NCBI RefSeq assembly: GCF_030012525.1
Contig: NZ_CP124855.1
Coordinates: 1,116,001 to 1,180,000 of the forward strand
Origin: Chryseobacterium gotjawalense
GTDB lineage: Bacteria; Bacteroidota; Bacteroidia; Flavobacteriales; Weeksellaceae
Direction of reading: 5' to 3'
Length of the DNA: 64,000 nucleotides
Position 1 is the first letter of the stretch; every line of letters begins with the position of its first letter. The notes beneath the pieces are model-generated. The model searched no databases, had not been told where the DNA came from, and was given only the letters and a program-made list of their open reading frames with translations. The translations under genes were made by a program, and so were the position numbers. Positions 9,776 through 17,108 of the stretch are shown one piece after another.

Positions 9776-10008
9776 ATACGTTTATTTTAATAGATTAATA
9801 AATAATGCTGCTTAACAATATTACCATTTTTCCTGTACTAATCAAAATAAAACAGAATGATTAATGCTACTATTCCTATTTTTTTGAATAATAAACTTAA
9901 AACCAATTAAAGGGACGGGAAGGAAAATTAGGATTGATAAGAGCGGGTTTAAAAAAATATTAATTTCAAATTTCAGACCAAAAGGTAAAAGATACACTGG
10001 GGGAATAT

Positions 10009-10242
10009 TTAGAATTGATTCCCAGATTGTGCTTTTAAAACACTTTTTGGTTTCTCTTCTTTTAAAGCTTCTTTCTTTTCATCAAATTCCTGAACATAAA
10101 CAATAATCCAATCTTTAGCCTGCGAAGTAAACTTATGCTTAGAATCTAAATGATATTCAAGACGTTTATTGACATCGGTTGAAAAACCTTTATAATAAAC
10201 ATCCAAACTGGCGGAATAAAGTATGTAAACAAAATATTTCAT
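10009..10242 (-). CDS. GIY-YIG nuclease family protein, second copy with altered C-terminus
   Basis: A 77-codon frame. Its first 64 or so residues are nearly identical to the copy at 10348-10587, including FVYILYS, YYKGFSTD and NKRLEYH. After KEEK the sequences diverge: this copy ends in an unrelated short tail (PKSVLKAQSGNQF) where the other continues RLKKLNRKS. The DNA diverges completely at that point, so this is a copy joined to different downstream sequence, not a point frameshift. The catalytic core may be intact, but the last helix of the small GIY-YIG fold is probably lost. I chose the ATG over a TTG one codon upstream. It is likely a decaying duplicate. Confidence 0.6.
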   Translation of the reverse strand: MKYFVYILYSASLDVYYKGFSTDVNKRLEYHLDSKHKFTSQAKDWIIVYVQEFDEKKEALKEEKPKSVLKAQSGNQF

Positions 10243-10279
10243 CAAAAAAAAAATCTCCCAAAAATAATTTGAGAGATTC
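10243..10279 (-). terminator. Terminator-like hairpin, duplicated copy
   Basis: Near-identical to the hairpin at 10590-10623: AATCTC pairs with GAGATT around an AT-rich loop, followed on the minus strand by a run of T that runs into the ATG of the second GIY-YIG copy. It lies downstream of the decayed tRNA. Confidence 0.65.
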
Positions 10280-10280
10280 G

Positions 10281-10356
10281 TCCCGTTTCGGAACGGGAGG
10301 ATTCGAACCCGTCTCGTCAGCTGCTGACGAGATGACAGGGCAGCATGCTAACCTAT
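10281..10356 (-). pseudogene. Decayed tRNA-Asp-like sequence
   Basis: On the minus strand it retains tRNA-Asp landmarks in the right order: GGTTAG of the D-loop, CCCTGTCA covering the GUC anticodon loop, and GGGTTCGAATCC of the T-arm. The anticodon 3' stem and acceptor stem do not pair. Two perfect palindromes sit where those stems should be (10282-10297, 6-bp stem with 4-base loop; 10313-10331, 9-bp stem with 1-base centre). It occupies the same place relative to the second GIY-YIG copy as the intact tRNA-Asp does to the first. The TAG stop of the first GIY-YIG gene falls in its GGTTAG. It is not expected to make a functional tRNA. Confidence 0.6.
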
Positions 10357-10587
10357 CAGTTTCTCAATGGATTTCCGGTTTAATTTTTTCAAACGTTTCT
10401 CTTCTTTTAAAGCTTCTTTCTTTTCATCAAATTCCTCAACGTAAACGATAATCCAATCTTTAGCCTGCGAAGTAAACTTATGCTTAGAATCTAAATGATA
10501 TTCGAGACGTTTATTGACATCGGTTGAAAAACCTTTATAATAAACATCCAAACTGGCGGAATAAAGTATGTAAACAAAATATTTCAT
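10348..10587 (-). CDS. Small GIY-YIG nuclease family protein
   Basis: A 79-residue protein with the GIY-YIG fold. The YVYIL-type strand appears as FVYILYS (residues 3-9) and the YIG strand as YYKG (16-19). The conserved Arg lies in NKRLEYH (26-32), and an acidic residue is available in ALKEEKRLKK (59-68). The frame could be extended upstream, but that would read through the adjacent tRNA-Asp gene, so I start at the ATG just after the tRNA terminator. The small single-domain group is common in Bacteroidota and its function is unknown. The stop codon lies inside the decayed tRNA, so the natural C-terminus may have been lost. Transcription would need readthrough of the terminator or an unseen promoter. 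Confidence 0.75.
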   Translation of the reverse strand: MKYFVYILYSASLDVYYKGFSTDVNKRLEYHLDSKHKFTSQAKDWIIVYVEEFDEKKEALKEEKRLKKLNRKSIEKLIG

Positions 10588-10589
10588 CA

Positions 10590-10623
10590 AAAAAAAATCT
10601 CCCAAAAATAATTTGAGAGATTT
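10590..10623 (-). terminator. Intrinsic terminator after the tRNA-Asp genes
   Basis: On the minus strand AAATCTC pairs with GAGATTT around a 15-base AT-rich loop and is followed by an eight-base T run. It begins 2 bases after the proximal tRNA-Asp and ends 2 bases before the GIY-YIG start codon. Confidence 0.75.
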
Positions 10624-10624
10624 G

Positions 10625-10698
10625 CGATCCGGACGGGATTCGAACCCGCGACCTCCGCCGTGACAGGGCGGCATTCTAACCAGCTGAACTACCGGATC
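10625..10698 (-). tRNA. tRNA-Asp (GUC), copy 2 of 2
   Basis: A 74-base cloverleaf on the minus strand. The acceptor GATCCGG pairs with CCGGATC with discriminator G, as expected for Asp. The D-arm contains GTTCAGCTGGTTAGA, the anticodon arm is CCGCC-CTGTCAC-GGCGG with anticodon GTC, and the T-arm has GGTTCGAATCC. The 3' CCA is not encoded. It is identical to the copy at 10763-10836. Confidence 0.97.
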
Positions 10699-10762
10699 AT
10701 TTTTTAAAGTAATGATAAACTTTTATTAAACTTTTTATAAATGAAATGAATTTATAAAAAAG

Positions 10763-10836
10763 CGATCCGGACGGGATTCGAACCCGCGACCTCCGCCGTG
10801 ACAGGGCGGCATTCTAACCAGCTGAACTACCGGATC
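10763..10836 (-). tRNA. tRNA-Asp (GUC), copy 1 of 2
   Basis: Same 74-base sequence as the copy at 10625-10698: 7-bp acceptor stem, GTC anticodon in a CTGTCAC loop, G discriminator and no encoded CCA. It is the promoter-proximal of the two, separated from the next by 64 AT-rich bases, so both are probably processed from one transcript. Confidence 0.97.
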
Positions 10837-10857
10837 TTTTTTATGCACTGATCAATC

Positions 10858-10930
10858 AATTTGTGATTTGAATCGCTCCCACCATCTCTTATCGGGATGA
10901 CTGGGCGTTTCTACCACTTGAATGACCGTA
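10858..10930 (-). other. tRNA-like sequence at the head of the tRNA-Asp transcript
   Basis: On the minus strand it reads like a tRNA core: a D-arm segment TTCAAGTGGTAGAAACG, a 5-bp anticodon-type stem CATCC / AGATG around a 7-base loop CGATAAG, and a T-loop-like GATTCAAATC. The acceptor ends do not pair and the loop lacks U33, so it should not be charged. It lies between the promoter and the first tRNA-Asp. It may be a decayed tRNA gene or a structured 5' leader. Confidence 0.4.
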
Positions 10931-10969
10931 TTATCTTTGTTTGTAAGAACTCCTTTCTTTTTGATGACT

Positions 10970-11001
10970 GCAAAAGTACAACTTTTATTAGAGCCTGCAA
11001 A
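10970..11001 (-). promoter_or_regulatory. Promoter of the tRNA-Asp transcript
   Basis: On the minus strand TTTG (10998-11001) and TACTTTTGC (10970-10978) are separated by exactly 19 bases, a full match to the Bacteroidota housekeeping consensus TTTG-N19/21-TAnnTTTG. The predicted start is near 10964, just before the tRNA-like sequence. Confidence 0.75.
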
Positions 11002-11017
11002 TGTTTTTTAAAAAAAA

Positions 11018-11039
11018 TGCTCTCCTGATCAGGAAAGCA
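11018..11039 (-). terminator. Intrinsic terminator after trxA
   Basis: An 11-bp stem with one mismatch (TGCTTTCCTGA / TCAGGAGAGCA), followed on the minus strand by a run of T. It starts 24 bases after the trxA stop. Confidence 0.75.
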
Positions 11040-11062
11040 CTCATTTTCAAGCAATTTATTTT

Positions 11063-11380
11063 TTATAAATGTGCTGATAATTTTTCAGAGATCACTTCTT
11101 TTGAAGCTACTCCTACAATTTTATCGACCACTTCTCCATTTTTGAAAATCAAAACGGTAGGAATATTTCTGATTCCGTAGTCTACAGAAACCTGTTGGTT
11201 GTTATCTACATCTACTTTTCCTACCACTGCTTTTCCTTCGAAATCAGCCGCTACTTCTTCGATAATTGGGCCCAGTGTTCTACACGGTCCACACCATACT
11301 GCCCAAAAATCTACCAATACCGGTTTATCTGAATTCAAAACCATTTCCTGAAATGATTGATCTGTAATTTCTAATGCCAT
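11063..11380 (-). CDS. trxA: Thioredoxin
   Basis: A 105-residue single-domain thioredoxin with the canonical active site WCGPC (C30 and C33), the buried Asp in LVDFW (D24) and the cis-Pro loop in RNIPTVL (about 76). It is the general cytosolic protein disulfide reductase. Length is normal. It lies downstream of the cysteine desulfurase gene but has its own promoter-like box, so independent expression is likely. Confidence 0.95.
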   Translation of the reverse strand: MALEITDQSFQEMVLNSDKPVLVDFWAVWCGPCRTLGPIIEEVAADFEGKAVVGKVDVDNNQQVSVDYGIRNIPTVLIFKNGEVVDKIVGVASKEVISEKLSAHL

Positions 11381-11415
11381 TTTTTTATCTATTTTTAAAT
11401 TAATTTATCAGTGTA

Positions 11416-11423
11416 CAAATTTA
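11416..11423 (-). promoter_or_regulatory. Promoter -7 box of trxA
   Basis: TAAATTTG on the minus strand, 35 bases before the trxA ATG, matches TAnnTTTG. I see no clear -33 TTTG at 19-21 bases. Confidence 0.4.
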
Positions 11424-11451
11424 CGATATTCCTGTTAATTCAAGTCTTCAT

Positions 11452-12627
11452 TTATCTATGTTCAATATTTGCTTTGTCTATTTGAAAACTTTTTGCAATT
11501 TCTACTAAAGCATCAACCAAAGCGTCGATCTCTTCTTTGGTGGTAAGATGGCTGAAGGAAACCCTTAAAGGCGTTGTTTGATCCATTTCTTCTTCATCCA
11601 CGACCATCATCATCACCATAGAAGGTTTTGCCGCTCCCGAAGAACATGCGCTCCCTTGGGAAATTGCAATTCCCTTCATATCCAATTTTAATCCGATCAT
11701 CGGGTCTTTGAAAGGCAGCAGTACACTGAGCACCGTATATAAACTGTTGTCCATTTCTGCGCTTCTGCCGTTGAATTTTACGCCTTCAATTTTCTGAGAA
11801 AGCTGATCGATGGTATATTGTTTAATTTCTTTGATATGATTAGCGTAACTGTCCATATTTTTCAGGTAAATCTCCAGGGCTTTTCCTAAACCTACGATTC
11901 CGCAGACGTTTTCCGTTCCTGCCCGTAAACTTCTTTCCTGGGGACCACCGGTGATAATTCCTTTTAAGCCTGAAGCTTTTCTAATGAATGCAAAACCACT
12001 TCCTTTGGGTCCATGGAATTTATGAGCGCTGCATGAAGCAAAATCTAGGGGAATATCCGAGAAATCCAAATCCATGTGTGCCATTGACTGCACCGTATCC
12101 GAGTGAAATAAGGCATTATTTTCCTTGCAAAGCTGCGCTACTTTTTTAATATCAAGCAGGTTTCCTATTTCGTTATTGGCATGCATCAAGGTGACTAAAG
12201 TTTTCTTGTCAGAACTTTTCAGCAGATTTTCCAGCTGCTCCAAACTCACATCTCCTTTTTGATCAGGACGGAGATAAGCCACTTCCACTCCTCTTCTTTT
12301 CTTCATATCCAAAACCGTCTCTGCCACGCATTTGTGCTCCAGAGGCGAGGTAATAATCCGCTCTACTCCCAAATGATCGACACACGATTTTATAATCATG
12401 TTATTGGATTCTGTCCCGCAAGAGGTGAAAATTATTTCTCCCGGACTCACTTTCAGATAATCTGCGATCTCTCTTCTTACGTTTTCGATGAGTATTTTAG
12501 CTTCCTGACCGAAACTGTGGGTCGACGATGGATTCCCATAATTGTTTTTCAAAACAGACACCATTGCATCGATAACCTCTTCTGAGAGCGGCGTTGTCGC
12601 AGCATTATCCAAATAAATTTTATTCAT
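11452..12627 (-). CDS. Cysteine desulfurase (class V aminotransferase, NifS/IscS-like)
   Basis: A 391-residue PLP enzyme. The N-terminal LDNAATTP signature and GNPSSTHSFG are present, the PLP-binding lysine is K203 in SAHKFHGPKG, and the catalytic cysteine is C328 in GSACSSGAA. It releases sulfur from cysteine for Fe-S clusters or tRNA thiolation. The GSACSSG loop is of the IscS/NifS (group I) type, not SufS. No iscU or other cluster-assembly gene is adjacent. It lies 39 bases after the HAD phosphatase gene on the same strand. Confidence 0.92.
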   Translation of the reverse strand: MNKIYLDNAATTPLSEEVIDAMVSVLKNNYGNPSSTHSFGQEAKILIENVRREIADYLKVSPGEIIFTSCGTESNNMIIKSCVDHLGVERIITSPLEHKCVAETVLDMKKRRGVEVAYLRPDQKGDVSLEQLENLLKSSDKKTLVTLMHANNEIGNLLDIKKVAQLCKENNALFHSDTVQSMAHMDLDFSDIPLDFASCSAHKFHGPKGSGFAFIRKASGLKGIITGGPQERSLRAGTENVCGIVGLGKALEIYLKNMDSYANHIKEIKQYTIDQLSQKIEGVKFNGRSAEMDNSLYTVLSVLLPFKDPMIGLKLDMKGIAISQGSACSSGAAKPSMVMMMVVDEEEMDQTTPLRVSFSHLTTKEEIDALVDALVEIAKSFQIDKANIEHR

Positions 12628-12666
12628 TTTTACTTTTCCTTTTTTTAGATTTTTCAGACTTTAAAA

Positions 12667-13254
12667 TTAATGAAAAAATTTAAACTGAGCTTCATTTGCC
12701 CAATCCATCATTTCCTGGTCGCCGGAAGTATCACCGAAAGCGATGATCTTATCGTATTTTTTGTCAGATATTGCTTTTTCTATCCGGTTTACTTTTTCTC
12801 TGCCATTGCAGTTCCTTCCTACAAAATCGCCGGTGAAAATCTCCTCTTTAAACTCTGCCTGTGTGCACAGCAGATTCATTTTTAATTTTTCTGCAAATGG
12901 TTTCACCCAAATATCCAGTGAAGCAGATATGATATAGCAGTCTGTCTGTGAATGATCGATATTTTTGATGAATTCTAAAGCATTCTCTCTAAAGATTTCA
13001 GGGTAATACTGATCAAAAAACTGCTGTGATTTTTTTTCAATTTCCTCCCTCTTCTGTCCTTTGAGAACTGAAGAAATAAAACTCTTTTTCACTTTTTCCG
13101 CCTCTAAAAGATTCAATTTCAACAAAGTAAAAAGCGGAATATGTTTTATAAACTGTATTCTGAATTTTGAAGCATTATAAAATTTGAGAAACAGAAACAT
13201 GGTATCCTTATCCGTTAATGTTCCATCAAAATCAAAGCAATATAATTTTTTCAT
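12667..13254 (-). CDS. HAD-IB family phosphatase, possible polyprenyl-phosphoryl-pentose phosphatase
   Basis: A 195-residue HAD hydrolase of the PSPase-like subfamily IB. Motif I is CFDFDGTLTD (nucleophile Asp about residue 8), motif II is the Ser in IISASLD (about 108), and motif IV is AFGDTSGDQEM (about 172). It ends a run of genes (UbiA transferase, FAD oxidase, SDR reductase, this gene) matching the actinobacterial pathway in which a 5-phosphoribosyl lipid must be dephosphorylated before C2 epimerisation. Filling that gap is inference from position; phosphoserine-like or other small-molecule phosphatase activity is the alternative. Confidence 0.8.
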   Translation of the reverse strand: MKKLYCFDFDGTLTDKDTMFLFLKFYNASKFRIQFIKHIPLFTLLKLNLLEAEKVKKSFISSVLKGQKREEIEKKSQQFFDQYYPEIFRENALEFIKNIDHSQTDCYIISASLDIWVKPFAEKLKMNLLCTQAEFKEEIFTGDFVGRNCNGREKVNRIEKAISDKKYDKIIAFGDTSGDQEMMDWANEAQFKFFH

Positions 13255-13318
13255 TTGTTTTTAAAAATACGTTTTCTGTTAATTCTCCCCTAAAACTCCG
13301 GACTGTATTTTTATCGTA

Positions 13319-14044
13319 TTAAAGTTTTAATTTTTTAAAAATAAACTCCGGAATATTTTTGATGATTACCATGATAATACTCCAAACTGGCAGCACATAG
13401 ACCTCATTTTTTTTATTTTTATAAGCGCTGTAAATTTCTTCCGCTGCCTGTTTTGGGCTTGCAGTTAATTTAGGATTCAGCGGCAGACCTTCGGTCATTT
13501 TAGTGGCCATAAAACCGGGCTTTACGGTAAGAACATGAACTTTTTTGCTGAACAGGTAATTTCTCAATCCACTTAAATAGGCCGTTAAACCTGCTTTTGC
13601 ACTGCCATAAATAAAGTTACTTTGCCGACCGCGTTCTCCTGCGACCGATGAAAGAACGATCATCGTTCCGGATCTTTGCCGCTCCATTTTACTGGCGAAA
13701 AAATTAAGAACAGGAATCAATTTCGCATAATTGATGTCGATAATCTTCTCCGTATTCCTGTTATCATACAGCCCTTCTTCTGTTCCTTCACCGAGATATC
13801 CGGTTGCGCAAAAGAGCAGATCCGAAGTAATTTCATCAAAAGTGGTATAATCGACCGGCCGCAGCAAATCGAGTTCGATAATCTCTGACTGCTGAACATA
13901 TTTTACCTCAAGATGTTTGGCAAATTTCTCTGTAGTTTCTTTATCAGAAGTAAAGAGAAATATTTTTGCGAATTTTTCACCCGCACTTAAAGCTTTCTCA
14001 ACAAAGGCCTGGGCAACTTCTGAATTGCTTCCTAAAACGATCAT
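13319..14044 (-). CDS. SDR reductase, DprE2-like
   Basis: A 241-residue short-chain dehydrogenase. The N-terminal nucleotide-binding turn is VLGSNSEVAQAF, shorter than the classical TGxxxGxG and typical of the DprE2 group. The catalytic Ser lies in VLSSVAGERGRQ (about residue 137) and the Tyr and Lys in YGSAKAG (about 150-154). A hydrophobic C-terminus suggests membrane association. In Mycobacterium DprE2 reduces the 2-keto intermediate to the arabinosyl lipid. It is directly downstream of the DprE1-like oxidase. Function is by family and context. Confidence 0.82.
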   Translation of the reverse strand: MIVLGSNSEVAQAFVEKALSAGEKFAKIFLFTSDKETTEKFAKHLEVKYVQQSEIIELDLLRPVDYTTFDEITSDLLFCATGYLGEGTEEGLYDNRNTEKIIDINYAKLIPVLNFFASKMERQRSGTMIVLSSVAGERGRQSNFIYGSAKAGLTAYLSGLRNYLFSKKVHVLTVKPGFMATKMTEGLPLNPKLTASPKQAAEEIYSAYKNKKNEVYVLPVWSIIMVIIKNIPEFIFKKLKL

Positions 14045-14107
14045 AGTTTATTGGTAATTTCTGGATGTGGATTCTGGATACGGTTGGAACTTACTTGATT
14101 CCCAAGA

Positions 14108-15421
14108 TTACTGATTATGGATTCTCTTCTGCTGCATGGAAATAAATTTCGTATTCTGAACATTTTGCAGGTAATTGGTCAGTGATGATTTGCTCATCGA
14201 ATCTTTGGTCAAATAGATTCTGCCGCCAAATTCTTCAACAATATCATCAAGCTGAGCGACCAGTTTTTTCAGTTTCGAATTGACTTTAAAATCCAAAGCC
14301 AAAGTATAGCCTTCCATCGGAAAAGAATTGTAGGCTTCCGGATGATCTTTACCGAATAATTTTAACACTGCGAGAAAAGATCCGTTTCCACTTTTGGCGA
14401 TGGTTTCCAGAATTTTCTTCAATCCTTCTTTTCCTCTTTCTTTAGGAATCACCAGTTGATATTGGATAAATCCATTTTTCCCATAGATCCGGTTCCAGTC
14501 GTTCACGATATCCAGAGGATAAAAAAACCGTTCATAATGCACGAAATTTTTAACTTCTTTGTTCTTCTGTTTACGGTAATACAAAAAGTTAAAGAACTTC
14601 ACGGTAAGGCGATTCAGCACAAAATTGGGAAAGTAGAACGGAACGGACGGGCTGCTGATTTTTTTTAGTTTTAGAGGATTCTCCTGCAATTTCTTTGGCA
14701 ATTCATGTTTGAAGGCGTGCTCGCCGCGCATCATCACACTTCTGCCCAAGTTTTTATCTTTTTGAAGACAGTCAATCCAGGCCACGTTATAAGTCCAGGA
14801 TTCACTTTCGTCAAATAATTTAAAAATCTCATCTAAATTTTCAGCTTTAATGCTTTCCTGACGAATATAAGTGCTTTCAATATTTTTTAATTTGAATTTT
14901 GCAGAAAGGATAATTCCTGTAAGGCCCATTCCACCAATTGTTGCCCAGAATTTCTCCGGATTTTCGCTTCTCGAACAATTGAGGATTTCTCCTTTTTCGT
15001 TCATTAAAGAAAATTTATTTACATATTCTGAAAAACAGCCTTCCGCATGATGGTTTTTTCCGTGAACGTCAGAAGCAATTGCTCCTCCAACCGTAATAAA
15101 TTTGGTGCCCGGCGTTACAAAGAGAAAGTAACCTTGAGGAACAATTACTTCTAAAACGTCGGAAAGTAAAACGCCGGATTCACATTCGATAATTCCGTTC
15201 AAACGGTCGAAACTGATGAACTTATTCAGTCTTTTGGTAGAAAATATATTTTCAGAAAGCGCTGCGTCACCGTAACATCTGCCATTTCCTCTGGCGATAA
15301 TGTCGTGATTATTGCGGACATATTCTTTAATTTTAGCGGGCGAATCTTCGGACTTCATTTCTTTTTCCACTACGGGAAAATTCCCCCAGTTCGTCACGGT
15401 CTGTTTATAATCTGGTTTCAT
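14108..15421 (-). CDS. FAD-dependent oxidase, DprE1-like
   Basis: A 437-residue VAO/PCMH-type flavoprotein. The FAD-binding segment ARGNGRCYGDAAL lies near residue 45, with VGGAIASDVHGKNHHAEG near 125 and a C-terminal D-arabinono-1,4-lactone-oxidase-like part (GGRIYLTKDS). DprE1 oxidises the C2 hydroxyl of polyprenyl-phosphoryl ribose. I start at the ATG at 15421, which overlaps the TGA of the UbiA gene (ATGA); a longer frame would only add residues inside that gene. The overlap implies translational coupling with the transferase. Confidence 0.85.
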   Translation of the reverse strand: MKPDYKQTVTNWGNFPVVEKEMKSEDSPAKIKEYVRNNHDIIARGNGRCYGDAALSENIFSTKRLNKFISFDRLNGIIECESGVLLSDVLEVIVPQGYFLFVTPGTKFITVGGAIASDVHGKNHHAEGCFSEYVNKFSLMNEKGEILNCSRSENPEKFWATIGGMGLTGIILSAKFKLKNIESTYIRQESIKAENLDEIFKLFDESESWTYNVAWIDCLQKDKNLGRSVMMRGEHAFKHELPKKLQENPLKLKKISSPSVPFYFPNFVLNRLTVKFFNFLYYRKQKNKEVKNFVHYERFFYPLDIVNDWNRIYGKNGFIQYQLVIPKERGKEGLKKILETIAKSGNGSFLAVLKLFGKDHPEAYNSFPMEGYTLALDFKVNSKLKKLVAQLDDIVEEFGGRIYLTKDSMSKSSLTNYLQNVQNTKFISMQQKRIHNQ

Positions 15422-16305
15422 TTTTTGAAATAAATTTGTAATAAAAACGCCGCCAACCAAAGCATCAAAGTAACCTGGATGTATCGGTCTTTATAAATAA
15501 TTTTGGTCGGTGATTCGGTTTTGTTATAAACTAAAGTCTGCTGTAAATAGCGTAAAAAAGCAAAAACAACAAAGATGACCGTATAAAACACTCTCGGATG
15601 GAACCGCTGCTGAACTTCGGGCGAAAGGGTAAACATCAGATAACATACGATTGCCAATGCACAACTGATCGAAAGTGCGATGTCGGCAAACTGTACATTG
15701 TAACCGTCCAGTGATTTTCTTGTTCTCCCGGATATTTGGGCATTGATCAGTTCGCCTCTCCGTTTTCCAATGGCTAAAACCAAGGCCAAAACAAAAGTAA
15801 GCAGGATTGCCCATTGCGAAATTAAAATTCCGGTCGCATAACCGCCGGCTAAAACCCGCAGCACAAAACCAATGGAAATAATCATGACATCTACGATCGC
15901 CACGTGTTTTAATTTAAACGTATATGCTAAATTCATCACGAAATAAAAACCGATGATACTTGCGAATTTCCAGAAATTATCCAATAAAAAATCCCGGCTT
16001 AGGAACATTAAAACAGCAATCAAAGACAGAAGGATGATTAAAATAATCTTGGCGGTTGATTTTGAGATGGCGCCACTTGCCAGCGGGCGGTCTTTTTTGT
16101 CAGGATGTTTTCTGTCGGATTCGATATCAGAATAATCATTGATAATATAAATGCTGCTTGCGACGAAGGAAAACATAATAAAAGCAAAAATACTTCTGAC
16201 TAATAAATCATAATGGGTAATATTGCCCGAAAAAAAGAGCGGCAAAAAAACAAAACTATTTTTGACCCACTGCTCTATGCGAAGCAGTTTTAAGTATTTC
16301 TTCAT
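15418..16305 (-). CDS. UbiA-family polyprenyl-phosphate phosphoribosyltransferase
   Basis: A 295-residue integral membrane protein with about eight or nine predicted helices. The UbiA signature is NDYSDIESD (N56, D57, D60, D64), followed by KKDRPLASG. This NDxxDxxxD variant with DRPLASG is typical of the 5-phosphoribosyl-1-diphosphate:decaprenyl-phosphate transferase (Rv3806c-like) group more than of quinone prenyltransferases. It would attach phosphoribose to a polyprenyl phosphate. It is first in the operon with the DprE1/DprE2-like genes, which supports that reading. Confidence 0.83.
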   Translation of the reverse strand: MKKYLKLLRIEQWVKNSFVFLPLFFSGNITHYDLLVRSIFAFIMFSFVASSIYIINDYSDIESDRKHPDKKDRPLASGAISKSTAKIILIILLSLIAVLMFLSRDFLLDNFWKFASIIGFYFVMNLAYTFKLKHVAIVDVMIISIGFVLRVLAGGYATGILISQWAILLTFVLALVLAIGKRRGELINAQISGRTRKSLDGYNVQFADIALSISCALAIVCYLMFTLSPEVQQRFHPRVFYTVIFVVFAFLRYLQQTLVYNKTESPTKIIYKDRYIQVTLMLWLAAFLLQIYFKK

Positions 16306-16351
16306 TCATCTAAAATTCTATTGCGAAATTAGTGAATTTTAAATAAAAAAA

Positions 16352-16369
16352 AATCCGCCGAAGCGGATT
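16352..16369 (-). terminator. Intrinsic terminator after the OmpA-like gene
   Basis: A 7-bp stem AATCCGC / GCGGATT with a CGAA tetraloop (minus strand TTCG), followed on the minus strand by nine T. It is 24 bases past the stop. Confidence 0.8.
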
Positions 16370-16393
16370 ATATATTAGTATTTTAAGATGAAC

Positions 16394-17089
16394 TTATTGT
16401 CCTGATTTAGCATCATTAATCATATTTTCATTTGCAGTAATAGCAAATTCCACTCTTCTGTTCTGTGCTCTGCCTGCATCGGTATCATTGGAAGCGATTG
16501 GATCTGCTTCACCCCTTCCCATGGTATTCATTCTCATTGAAGAAACACCTTTAGAAGACAAATAGCTTTTGACGGCTGCCGCTCTTCTGTCTGAAAGGGC
16601 AAGGTTATAAGAGTCGGTTCCTTTGCTGTCGGTATAACCGTAGATGTTAATATTGGTATCAGGGTTATTTGCCAATATGGTTGCTAATTTATCCAGGTTG
16701 GTTTGAGCGGTCGCAGTAAGATTAGAGGAATCGAATGCGAAGTTGACCATATTCTCTTTCATGGTTACTTTGATGCCCTCTCCTACTCTTTCTACTTCAG
16801 CACCAGGTAAAGTTTCCTTGATCTCTCTGGCTTGTTTATCCATTTTGTTTCCGATAACGTTACCGGCAACACCACCTACAACACCGCCAAGGACGGCTCC
16901 TAAAGGTGCGTTTCTACCTTTTCCCAGATTGTTACCAAGAACACCACCTAAGACCGCTCCTGCAGCAGCACCGATTACCGTTCCCTTCTGCTGGTTGTTT
17001 GAGTTTTTTACGGCCTCACAACTTGTCATTGTCAACATTGATGCTGAGATAAATAATGCTGCGATATTTGTTTTGTTAAAAATTTTCAT
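16394..17089 (-). CDS. OmpA-family outer membrane lipoprotein with glycine zipper
   Basis: A 231-residue lipoprotein. The signal peptide ends in a lipobox with the acylated Cys in MTSC (about residue 24). A glycine-zipper stretch (about 36-85, repeated AAGAVLGGVLG-type segments) suggests membrane insertion. The C-terminal OmpA peptidoglycan-binding domain (about 110-222) carries the diagnostic GYTDSKG, NLALSDRRA and GRAQNRRVEF motifs. It probably tethers outer membrane to peptidoglycan. Genes of this kind are often named yiaD-like; I do not assign a symbol. Confidence 0.9.
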   Translation of the reverse strand: MKIFNKTNIAALFISASMLTMTSCEAVKNSNNQQKGTVIGAAAGAVLGGVLGNNLGKGRNAPLGAVLGGVVGGVAGNVIGNKMDKQAREIKETLPGAEVERVGEGIKVTMKENMVNFAFDSSNLTATAQTNLDKLATILANNPDTNINIYGYTDSKGTDSYNLALSDRRAAAVKSYLSSKGVSSMRMNTMGRGEADPIASNDTDAGRAQNRRVEFAITANENMINDAKSGQ

Positions 17090-17108
17090 AATGTTTATTT
17101 TAATATTG

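Noticed and set aside
10588-10674. A longer N-terminus for the GIY-YIG protein beginning inside the tRNA-Asp gene
   Set aside because: The extra 29 residues are just the translated antisense-free body of the tRNA and its terminator. The family N-terminus starts at the ATG at 10587.
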